In this document: one piece after another, positions 31,413 to 41,436 of the stretch | How the letters are laid out: every line of letters begins with the position of its first letter | Numbering within the stretch: the stretch's first letter is position 1 | Assembly (NCBI GenBank): GCA_002179805.1 | Contig: NAVB01001115.1 | Coordinates: forward strand, 1 to 44,765 | DNA: 44,765 nucleotides | Origin: Acanthamoeba lenticulata | Taxonomy: Eukaryota; Discosea; Longamoebia; Acanthamoebidae | Reading direction: 5' to 3' | The notes under the pieces: model-generated | Seen by the model: the letters and a program-made list of their open reading frames with translations, nothing else | What the model was told of the DNA's origin: nothing | Database searches by the model: none | Translations under genes and position numbers: made by a program

Positions 31413-33508
31413 ATGAAGGCCTCACACGAGTCGTCACCTTTTTCTATCAATGAAGACGACCCTGAAGAAGTGGGGTGGCCCAGTGACGCTGACGCAGAAC
31501 AGCACTCGCCACAATCTCCCATTCAATCTCACTCTCCTCAATCTCATCATGATTCAGCCCCCAATGGAGTGCACCACAAGGCCAGCTATGAAGAACGCGA
31601 GGTGACCTGGCGCGACACTTACCTGACTGTGGAGTTCTTCAACGTGCTGGTCATGAGCGTGGCCTTCCTCCTTCTCTTCGCCGCCTACAATACCATCCAG
31701 AACTACGTCACTTCCCTTCTGCCAGGTACCACCACTCGGTTGTAGTGTTGCAGCTGCTGCTCGATCATGAGCTGAGCTCGCCTGGCCGTGTGATTAGGGA
31801 ACTTGGGCAACGTGTCTCTGGGGGTGCTCTACGGTACCGTGGCGTTGACGGTCTTCCTCGCTCCCGCCATCGTCTACGCCTGCCGTGAGAAGTGGACCAT
31901 GGTCTTTGGCGCGCTCTGCTACGTGGTACGTGGTACCGCACTTCGTGGCTTCTACCACTCCCGCCTCGTATCTGGCGGCAGCTTGGCGCTGATCGGAGGC
32001 TGCACGCGCCCTCAGGTGTACATGGCCTCCTTGATCGAGATCGTGGAGTGGGTCGTGCTGGTGGCGTCGGTGGTCATCGGCTTTGGCGCGGCCATCCTCT
32101 GGGTGGCGCAGGGCTCGTTCCTCACTCTCTGCTCTCCGAGCGGAAAGCGTGGAACCCACACCGGCATCTTTTGGTTTGTACCCTCCTCATCACGCGTCCA
32201 ACATGTTGATCGCATACCAACCAATCCACCACAACAACCACTGCAGGGGCATCTTCCAGTTCAGCAACGTGTTTGGCAACCTGGCGGCCTACTTTGTGCT
32301 GCCGCACGTGTCCAAAGGCTTGCTGTTCGCCGTCTTTACATCGATCGGCGCCGCCGGCGCGGCCGCCCTCCTGCTCCTGCGCCGAATCGCTGCCTATGAC
32401 CAGCAAAAGGCCTCCCCCTACCTGCCCGTCTCCCCCGTCGGCGACATTGAGGTTGAGGACAAGGAATCCGTCACCGTCCTCCTGCCGGGCCCGCCCCTGG
32501 TATTCATCCACATTGGCCTGGCCTCTGGTCTGGGAATGACGATGGACATGTGGCTGAGCCTCTCACGCACACTCATGCTGGGTGGCAGGGCGGCATGCGT
32601 GGCGCGTGGCAGCGCGTGTGCGACGGGGCGACGCTGGTGTACCGGTCCATCTGGATCGACATCGTGATCCTCTTCCCCGACCCGCGCATCCTCCTGCTGA
32701 GCCCCATGTTCTTCTGGACGGGCTTCGAGCTGGCCTTCTGGACCGGCGAGTTCCCGCAGCTCCTCGACCCGTCGGTACTCGAAAGATCACCCTAACACCA
32801 CATACGGCCTCTGCTGGCCGCTCACACGACGCCTTGCTTTGGGGGAACAGACGATCGGGCTCGTGCTCATGTTCGCGGGCGTGGCCGAAGTGGTGGGCGG
32901 GCTGGCCGTGGGCTGGCTCTCGGACCACTTGGGCCGATCCTTCACCGTCCTGCTCGGGAGCGCCTTCTACGGTCCGCACGCGCGATCTCGATCGACATCG
33001 CCGCCATCTATGGCTCACATGTGCGGTTCTTTGCGTGTCGGGGGGGGGGGCACAGGCACGGGACTGCTGCTGGCGTCGTTTCTCAAGTACGGCGACTGGG
33101 AGCACCCGACCGTGTTCGGCATCCCGGTGGCCGCCTTTGCTGCCGCCTACTGCTTCGGCACCGGGGACTCAGCCTTCAACACGCAGGTCCGCCCCTCCCC
33201 TCCTCGGCGTACCAAGTGAGGCCCACGTGGACTAACGACTGTGGTCCTGAGCACAGACGTACGCGGCGTTGGGTCAGCTGTTCCCGGACCCGGAGAGGAA
33301 GAGCCTCGGGGCCTTCACCATCTTCCAGTTCATGCAGAACGTGGGGTCGGCGGTGGGCTTCTTCTACGCGCTCGCGTTGCCGCTCCACGGGGCCTCGGGC
33401 ACCCTCTGGCAGACGTGGATCCAGATTGGCGTGCTCGGACTCGCCACCCTTCTCTTCATCGTCGTCGACCTCCTCTGGTTGCGACGAAGCCGTGGAGACC
33501 ACAAGTGA
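31413..33508 (+). CDS. UNC93-like multi-pass membrane protein
   Basis: Eight exons: 31413-31725, 31798-31925, 32016-32173, 32247-32499, 32589-32774, 32851-32971, 33056-33186, 33257-33508; 513 residues. A cytosolic N-terminal tail rich in Ser/His/Pro (SPQSPIQSHSPQSHH) is followed by about eleven apolar segments. The family signature is strong: FAAYNTIQNYVTSLLP, NLGNVSLGVLYG, GFGAAILWVAQGSFLT and GTHTGIFWGIFQFSNVFGNL. UNC93 proteins belong to the major facilitator fold. Animal members regulate a potassium channel or traffic Toll-like receptors; transport activity is unproven in most. The role here is unknown. A 90-nt intron (32500-32588) was accepted between CCGCCCCTG and GGCGGCATG because the alternative frame soon stops. 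A G10 run lies in the intron at 33041-33050. Confidence 0.9.
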
Positions 33509-33780
33509 ATCCAAGCTGCGTTTGATTCACTCTGGGAACTCTTCGCATAAAGGTAGGGAAAAAGAAGTTGAAGAAGAAGAAGAAGAAGGCAACAATGTTG
33601 TCGCGTTTCGGCCGGTAGATACCATCATCATCGTCGTTTGCGGGGAGTTGCCGCAAGGGGTCCTCCAAGGGACAAAACGACCAGTCGGGTTCACCCATTT
33701 TTTTCTGCCTCTCGGAGAGGCGTTGTTGGCGCTCACAACGCAGTTCGTGAAGGAAGCAGCAGCAGCGAACCACCACCAGG

Positions 33781-35755
33781 ATGATGAATAAGGCCCTCCC
33801 CTCTGCTGCGCAGCCCTCCCAAACGGAGGCGTCGAGCTGGTCCTTTAATGTCGGCCCGGAGCCGGTGCCGGTGACCGACGGTGCGCGGCTGCACCGCGGC
33901 GTGAACAACGTTCAGCTCGTGCAGGACTGGATGGCGCTGCGCTCCTACTGCTTCCTTGCCTCCTCGGGTGTCGAGCACCCCATGTACTTCCCCCCCCCCC
34001 AATACCCTCTTCCTCTTTGTTGTTCTATTTTACGTCGACATCTGCCATATCTGCCTTGTCGTTGTTCCTCCTCACACTCTTCCTCCTCACCACACCAGGG
34101 AGAGCACGCCTACTGTGCCGCCACACCTGGCCGAGGTCCTCATCCTCGTGGCCAAAGTCGGGCCGCAGCAGCTGTACGTGGCCAACAGCTCCTCCGCATC
34201 TTCTCTTTTCTTTTTCTTTTTATTTCTTTTTCTGGTAAATTAATTCTTAATATAATATCTGGGGCTATTCGGCCAACCACACGCGCACCACCAGGGTGTC
34301 GGCAGGCGCGGGCGTGATCCCCATGACCCAGAACGTGCGAGGCGCCATCTTCCGCATGGCCGGCCTGCGCGGCGTGTCCTCCTTCCCCGAGTGCCGAAGG
34401 AAGGGCCGGGTGGCAGCGGTGATGGGCCACGCGCTGGCGGTCCTGCACGCCCACGACGTGCCCTTCTCCACGCTCTACCCGTTCAAGGCCTCCTTCTACG
34501 AGAAGATGGGCTACGTGTGCGTCAACAGCAAGCGGCTGGTGACCTTTTCGCCCTCCATCTTTGCCTCGCTCCGCGCGCCTCCGGCCCTCCGCCTCGAGCG
34601 CATGAAGGCCTCTGACTTTGACAAGAAGGTCCGTCCTCAGCGCAGCCATCGCCTCAAGAGAGGGTCGCCTCGATGATGTGAAGCTCACGCACGCGCGTAC
34701 AGGAGTATTCCCTCCTGATGGCACGGCTGCAGAAGAAGGTGCACGGCTTTGCCCGATTCGCCGACGCAACGCTGGAGCGCCACATGGACTGGAGCGAAAA
34801 GGTGCGCATTTCTCTTTTATATGTTTTGTTTTATTTATTTATTTATTTAATAAATAAATAAATTTTGAAAAATCGAAGCGGTTCGACGGGGAGGCTAAGC
34901 CGCCTTTGCCTGTCTGGGGCGGAACAACAGATCATTCCGCACTGGGTCGTCGCCGTGTACGACCACAAGGGGATCGCCGGCGTGATGGGCTATCGCGTGC
35001 GTCGCGCTCTTGGTCTCGTTTTTCCCCAGGAAGGGGAAGAGCTGCTGACTCGGGCGGTGTCGGGGTCCTGCAGACGGGCCCGTTCATGTCGGGGTCGATG
35101 GATGTCGACGTGTTTGCCTACGCCAACTCGGCGGTCCGAACAGCACTGCTGAGCTGGATCGGCCTCCACACGGACCAGTTCAAGCAGGTGTCGCTCATCC
35201 TTTCGCCCGACGAGGACTTTGAGCATCTGGTCACCGACGCCGCCTTCCACATCCAGTCGTGTACGTGAGTCCTCTCTCGCTTCGTCTGACGTCCTTTACC
35301 TCTCGCTTCTCCTCACACCATCCGTCCTCTCTGTAGTGGAGCTGCTCAAGCCGCAGATGGCGCGCGTGGTCAATGTCGAGGCGCTCGTGGGCTTGCCCGT
35401 CGGCGGAGACGACTCGGTCCGACTCGAGTTCACGCTCCTCGACTCGTTCTTCGCGACCAACAACAGGCAACGATTCCGCTTCACCTCGGCCAAGGGGCGC
35501 CTCTGCGTGGAGCGCCTCGGGGAGCCGGTGCAGCAGGCTGCCGAGGCCCCGGTGGAGGAAGACGATGGCGCCGAGCGCGAGGTCCAGCTCGATGTCCGGG
35601 GCTTGACGGCCCTCGTGTTTGGCGTGATCAAGGACGGCGCGCGCGAGCTCGAGACCCGCGGGTGGGGCTCCTTCCGCGACAACCGGGACGCGAGGCGGGC
35701 CGTCAAGACCCTGTTCCCGCCCACCACCAAGCCCCTCCTCTTCGAGGCCTTCTAG
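33781..35755 (+). CDS. Eis-like GNAT N-acetyltransferase with SCP2-type C-terminal domain
   Basis: Seven exons: 33781-33983, 34099-34173, 34295-34628, 34703-34801, 34931-34996, 35074-35260, 35337-35755; 460 residues. The first GNAT fold has the acetyl-CoA loop in GVSSFPECRRKGRV (R127, G130, R131) and TLYPFKASFYEKMGY with Y161, the counterpart of the Eis catalytic Tyr. A second, degenerate GNAT half follows (HWVVAVYDHKGIAGVMGYR, LLSWIGLHTDQFKQVSLIL). The C-terminal part, ARVVNVEALVGLP to VQLDVRGLTALVFGV, fits the SCP2-like Eis domain. The chain ends in Phe, as in mycobacterial Eis, where the terminal Phe carboxylate serves in catalysis. Eis enzymes acetylate amines, including aminoglycosides and lysine. 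Substrate here is unknown. Exon 2 ends at 34173, skipping an AT-rich stretch with stops. Confidence 0.87.
34838..34864. repeat. AT-rich inverted repeat inside an acetyltransferase intron
   Basis: ATTTATTTATTTA, one A, then TAAATAAATAAAT: 13-bp complementary arms with a single-base spacer in the intron 34802-34930 of the Eis-like gene. It is probably simple-sequence expansion and might form a cruciform or RNA hairpin. Confidence 0.6.
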
Positions 35756-35987
35756 TTCTCCCCTGGCATCATCACTAGATAACAGACAGAACGTCTTGTC
35801 TTGTCCACAGCTCAGCTGTTGTTGTTGTATTGGTTGTTGTTTATTTTTGTGGGGGTTATCTACAGTGAATGAACGTTGCCGCAAGTGTTGTGTTGTTGCG
35901 TCGTAGGCGAGGAAGGACATCTTCCTTCTTCCACACACACCCGCGCGTTGTACAACGAGCACATGACCCAGTACGCCCTGACCCACC
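35756..35987. other. Convergent 3' gap between the acetyltransferase and carrier genes
   Basis: 232 nt between facing stop codons. It contains a GTTGTTGTTG run near 35816-35850 and TTATTTTTGTGGGGG. It should hold both 3'-UTRs; I see no canonical AATAAA on the plus strand and no coding frame. Confidence 0.35.
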
Positions 35988-38586
35988 TCACAAGCCGCTG
36001 CTGACGCCCAGGCCCCGGCTCACCTGCTCGTAGACAATGTAGCTGATGCTCACCGCCGGAATCGCCTTCATGAAGTTGGGCGCCAGCCCCGAGTAGAAAC
36101 CTAAGACCCGGCCACCGCGAGGAAGAAGGGTCAGTCAGTCATCTGGGCACCCTTTTCGTGCCGCGAGGCGAGCGTACCGGGCAGGCCGTCGCACTTCCAG
36201 ATCTTGTGAAAGGCGTCGAGCATGCCGCTGTAGAGCATGGGCCGACCGGACATGCCCTGCGTCTGGAGCCTCGTGCGCACGACCTGGAGCGGGTAGGCCA
36301 CGACCTGCCCGCACGTGCTCGACACGGCGCCGCAGACAAAGACCGTGAGCACGCCCGGGTGCTTGTCCGGGTAGTGCCTCGTGTACACGTCCCGCAGCGA
36401 TGAGTACACGGCAAAGTCCACCCCGGCGTAGGGGATCACCCCGACCACCGACGGCAGCAGCCCCCGGAAGAGGGCCCACGGCCCGTCTTGCCTCACGATG
36501 CTGCTGATGCAGTGCATGATGCCCCGGTACTCCCCTGTCCAGGGTGGACCGCCGCGTCAACACGAGGGCGCAAGGAGGAGGTGGCGGGGGCGAGAGAGAA
36601 AGAGAGAGGATACCGGGGGCGGAGACGGCGAGGCGGGTCTTGGTGATCTCGAGCGGGTAGATGACCGTCTGCGAGATGGCGCCCGCCGCGCTGCCGGCGA
36701 TGAGCTTCTCCTTAATGGCCGGGGCCGAGGAGTCGTGGCACAGCATGCGCTTGATCGACTCGTAGGCCCAGAACTTGACCGCTGACTCGGGCGCGATCTT
36801 GATGACGTTGGTCCCGTTGCCTTTGTAGAACCCTGTTCGTGATGGTATTCGCGACCACCAAGAGGCATGAGAGGCGCGTCCAGGGCAGGGCAGAGAGAGG
36901 AGGGTACCGCGCCAGCCGGACTCGGCGTAGATCTTCTTGACGCTGTTCCAGATCCCGCGGTACTCGGGCGCTGCGGTTCCGACGGCGGCTCCGCCCGGGC
37001 GGACGGCCGGCCGCACGGTGCCGCTCTTCATGCCTCCCAGCTGCTTCGCAGCGGCGCCTTGATGCCGGGGGGGGGGGAGAGGGGGCACATTGTCACCCCT
37101 TGGGGTGAGGCCTGGCTTCCAATCCATACGAGAAAGAAGACAGAGGGGCGCACCTGCGAGCATGGCCGACGAGTTCTGGGCCTGCAGCAGCATCTTGAGG
37201 CGGTCGAAGGGCGCGGTTGTCGTGCGTGAGACGGCGCCTGTGTGGTATGTCAACCAAGATCCGGTCATCATCCCACCAGTATTGCCGCCTCATGAGCCCC
37301 CGAAAGAGAGCAACGATCGCCGCCGGGAAAGGGGGGAGGAAAGGGCTGAACCTGCGATGCCGCCGGCGATGAGGCGCTTCATGGGGTGGTCGCTCATGTC
37401 CGGGATCACCACCTCGTCGCCTGTGTCTCCAACATGCGTCAGTTGCCAACCAAGGGAACAAAGAGGAAACAGAAGAACCAACCAGTGTCGATGATCTGCC
37501 GGAACCAGTAGTCAAAGACGTTCTCGATGGAAATGGTCCTGCGTCGCATCGTCGTCATCGCCACCCCATCATCAACACCATCAGCCCAGCGAGCAGAAGC
37601 TTCACAAGAAGCAAGAGAGAAGAGACGTACCGGGAGGGGAAGAGCATGAGGATGCGCTTGAAGACCTGGAAGTCGATGCCCTTGGTGTGGTCCACGCCCA
37701 TGCGGTCGATCAGCTGGATGATGGCGTCGTCCGACACCTCCGTGCTCATCCCGGTCTTGTCGAGGGCCACGCGGATCTCGTTGGCCTCGATGAGGCCGTT
37801 CCCGTTGAGGTCGATCTCGTCGAAGAGCTGCCGCAACTCGCGCTCCCTGCACAGTGGGCCCAACAACAACAGACAACAAGAGACTCGAGCTTCAGTTGCA
37901 GTCCTTCCTTCAGGACAAGAGAGGAGCTGGCCCACCTCTCCTCAGCAAAGACGGCAAACTCGCCGTAGGAGATGGAGCCATCCTGGTCGACGTCGACCAT
38001 GTTCATCATCTCATGCACTTGTTTGTCAGACGAGGGCAGCCTGCACCCAACGGTAAGCAATGAGCCGCCCCCTCCCCTCTTCAGCAGATAACATTCCAAA
38101 ACGAACCCCATGCGCTGCAGGCCGGCCTGTATCTCGTGCTCGTCGAGCGAACCATTGGCGTTGAGGTCCAACTCCTCGAACACCTCTCGGTAGCGCTCGG
38201 TGCGGGCCTCGTCCTGTTCTCCCCACCCCACCACAGATGGGCTCAGTCAATATGTGGGGCCACCACGCGAAGAAGAAGGAGGAGGGGAAGCTGTCGGGGT
38301 GATCAACCTTCTTGAGCGCCGGTAGCGAAGCCTCGAGCTGGGCGGAAGCGGGTGGGAGAGACGACACGGCCTCGCCTATGCTGGAAGCCGCAGCCGCTGC
38401 TGGCGCAAGCACTTGGGCGGTCGCCGTTGGCGGCGAGGTCGATGGGGGAGGCGCAGTGGGTGTTGGTGGGGAGGTGGGCGCCCCTGGTGTAGCAGTCATG
38501 GGAACAACTGGTGCAGATGTGGAAGGAGATGCAGATTTTGGGCGCCGGTAGGGGGCACGTGGATTGGCAGTTGCAGCCGCGCTCAT
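35988..38586 (-). CDS. Calcium-regulated mitochondrial carrier (SCaMC / ATP-Mg/Pi type)
   Basis: Eleven exons: 38586-38308, 38213-38107, 38040-37936, 37846-37631, 37538-37483, 37420-37352, 37237-37154, 37057-36908, 36832-36614, 36534-36178, 36100-35988; 584 residues. A Pro/Ala/Ser-rich N-terminal extension of ~90 residues precedes EF-hands: [12 protein letters not shown] (109-120), [24 protein letters not shown], and a fourth, degenerate one (DHTKGIDF). A linker helix ([19 protein letters not shown]) leads to three carrier repeats, each with the Px[DE]xx[KR] signature: PFDRLK, PLEITK, and PLQVVR (third repeat lacks the acid). Relatives exchange ATP-Mg for phosphate across the inner mitochondrial membrane when cytosolic calcium rises. 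Repeat 1 carries an unusual Gly/Ala/Val-rich insert ([17 protein letters not shown]). Exon 8 uses an AAG acceptor. Confidence 0.92.
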
Positions 38587-39136
38587 TTGGGGAGCGGGTG
38601 AGGTGGAGACAGGAGGCAAATAGCTTGTTTGCTCGCTCGTTCGTGCAAAGCTGCTCGCAAGCGTAAGGAAGGGTTCACCTGCACGCGTGGAATCTCGGAA
38701 GCTCCTCTTCGAAGCGTTGACAGTTAGTGTTTTGGTGTTGTGGAACAAGCTGAGGACTCTTTGGCAGCGGCTGGGTCGGTGTGTGGAACCAACGCCTTCG
38801 TCGCTTACCAGAAGCACCCCGGCAAGCGTCAGCCAGGAGCTGGCCTCCCGCGACGGCATGTGGCATCAGCAGCAAGACACGCGTGATTCTGCGGCCGTGG
38901 CTGCGCGGTAGCGAAGCCAGGGCGAGGCCTGAGAAAACCCGCCAGAATCACGCGGAGGCGCTTGTCACGACATCAACTTGGCAAGGTCCCACTTGACCCT
39001 GCTCCCGGCGCCCATCAACGGTGGGATGGCCACTCCTCGCGCTGGGCGGCTGGGCTGACCTTACAACTTTGTTTGCGGCACCTCTCGTGTATTTACACTC
39101 CAACAACTAGACTCGAATGGCTTCGTTTGCCGTCTG
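38587..39136 (-). promoter_or_regulatory. Upstream region of the carrier gene
   Basis: 550 nt between the carrier ATG and the stop of the CH/LIM gene, both on the minus strand. It should hold the carrier promoter and the CH/LIM 3'-UTR. It contains an 11-bp inverted repeat, GCGTGATTCTG (38881-38891) and CAGAATCACGC (38943-38953), separated by 51 nt. No TATA box or convincing ORF was found. Confidence 0.4.
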
Positions 39137-41399
39137 CTATGGCTTGGGGGTCGTGTTGGCGGCGTCCGCAGTGATGGCGGGCGCAGGGAATTGCGAGCAT
39201 TCGCCACACAAGACTCGCTCCTCCTTGGCATGGTATTGAAACTCGCGATCCACCGCACGTCCACAGCCTGCGCAAGTTGTGCACAGAAAAGATGAGCGAG
39301 GCCAATCCCCTTAGGCAAAAGAGAGGGAAGGAGCACGAACCGCTACACGAGAAGCAAGATTGATGATAGACGCTGCCCAAAGCGAGCAGACGGGCCTGCT
39401 CATCGGGGATGAGCTGGGAACAGCGCGCGCACAAGTCGAGTCGCCCGCCTCGAGCGCTGGATGGCGGTCGGGGCTCGGCCGTGGCGTCGGCCTGGTCCTG
39501 CTCCTGCTTGCGCGAGGGCAGCAGGCGCGCGTGGTAGACCTGCACCGACGACGTCGCCAACCGCGGCGTGCCTCGGCCCTTGGCCCGGCCGGTCAGCTCG
39601 GCGAGGCGCAGGTTGGGCAGCATCGCCGGCAGCGGCGGGCTGGGCAGCGTGGCCTGCGCGCAGAGCGTGTAGGCGTCCTCGCTGTCGTTCGTGCTCGCGA
39701 GCTCGGCCACGACGGCCTGCTCGTGCGAGGTCAAGATGCGCGGGGTGAGCGGGAACGTCTTGATGCCGTCGGTGGCCAGCTTCCTCTGCAGCATGGAGAA
39801 GATCTCGTTCATGTTCTGGTTCTCGCGCGGGGGCTGCTCTTCCTGAGCCTCGGGCGGGACCTCCTCGACGTCGTAGTACTCGGTGTCATCGTCGTCCTCC
39901 GGTGGAGGAGGCAGGTCGTTGACGCCGGGCACGGGCAGGGAGTCGGGGGCCTCGAGAGCCGACGGCGCCGACGCATCATAACCGCCATCGTCACTCGGCG
40001 CCGGGCTCACCAGGATCAGCGGGGGCGGAGGAGGCACGGTGGGCATGGTCACGGGCAGGCTGAGCCGCGAGCGCGCCAGGCCCGAGTCGGCCAGCTTCTT
40101 GTGCAAAAAGTCGAAAATCTCGTTCATCTGCTCGTTTTCGTGCTGCAGCGGCGTGTCCTGGCTGCCCGCCAGCGAATTGGTCGGCGTGTGCCCGGCGCCG
40201 CCCAGGCTCGAGCTTGAAAGGGTCAGTATACTGCCCTCGGTGGCCTGCTTCTCCCGCACCTCGACTTCGAGGCCGGCAATCTTTTTCTCCACCATCACCA
40301 CGATGTCCAGCTGTGTTTTTAGATTGGGCATTACAAAACAACATCAAAGCAGAACGCGAGAGCATGGGCGAGTAGGAGGAGAAGGGGCGCAGTACCTCTG
40401 AGTTTTCGCCCTTGCTGGACGCGGGAGGCAAGACGTCCTTCTTGATCTCGAGCTTGAGGCGATTCACCTGCAGCGTCACCTTCTCGCGCAGGTTCTGCCA
40501 CGCGTTGAGCCTGCAGGCCCGTACAAACACGGACGTCATCAGTTCGTTGACTCGGCTGGAATTCCAGTTTGGGGGCAGAAAGGCCTGCAGCGGCGAATGC
40601 AATGCGGTACCGCATGGTCTTGACGACGTTGTTCTGGCGAATGGAGTCCAGCACGAGGATGGTCTCCTCGAGCAGGGCGCTCGTGTCGCGCATGATGGTC
40701 CTGCAGAGCATGAGGTTGTAGCCGTTGCGCTCAACGAGCTTGTCGCGCGCCAGATTGTTGTCGGATCCGGCGTTACGGAGGCGGAAGTCGAGCAGGGACC
40801 GCTGAAAGGCGCGCTCGATGGCCTTGAGCAGGCACACGAGATCGTAGATGACCTTGGAGAAGTCGTTCAGGTCGATCAGGTTGTGCGCCCTGAGGCTCTC
40901 CACCGACGAGAATCCGAGGAAGAGCTTGTCCAGCAGCGCTTCCACCCGCTCCATGTCGGCCAACAGCAGCAGCACCGCATCTCCGCTCTGCGACGTCGAT
41001 TGGTCCTGGCCCTGCTCTCGGCTCGCTAGAACAGAGAGAAAGAGACGTCATGCACATGTGAGCCTCGCGTTGTGGGTCCGAACCGGCCAGCAGTGTACAG
41101 ATGGATGGGTGTCGCACACGTACAGGTCTCGGAGAGTACGTCGGACTGGAGGAGCTGGAGGGAGCCTCGGATGTTCTGCTTGCAGAGGGTGACCATGAGC
41201 GGCTCTTCGGAAGAGGACTTCTTGCTGAAGCTGGCGCTCCGCACGTTGCGCCAGAATCGCTCGCGGTCCTTGTCGAGGACGTCGCTGCCGCCGCCGTTGC
41301 TGGACGATGGCGATGGCGCCTTCTCAGGCTGGTCGACCACGAGCCGCGGCGGCGTTTGCTTGACCTTGGCGTCGCGCGTCGTCTTGAGCCGGAAGAGCA

Positions 41400-41436
<37 letters not shown>

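Noticed and set aside
33041..33050. G10 run as a functional G-quadruplex
   Set aside because: A single short G run in an intron is not a four-tract quadruplex motif.
33509..33780. Coding exon between the UNC93-like and Eis-like genes
   Set aside because: An open frame runs here, but it is in a frame other than that of either gene, has no motif, and both flanking genes are already complete.
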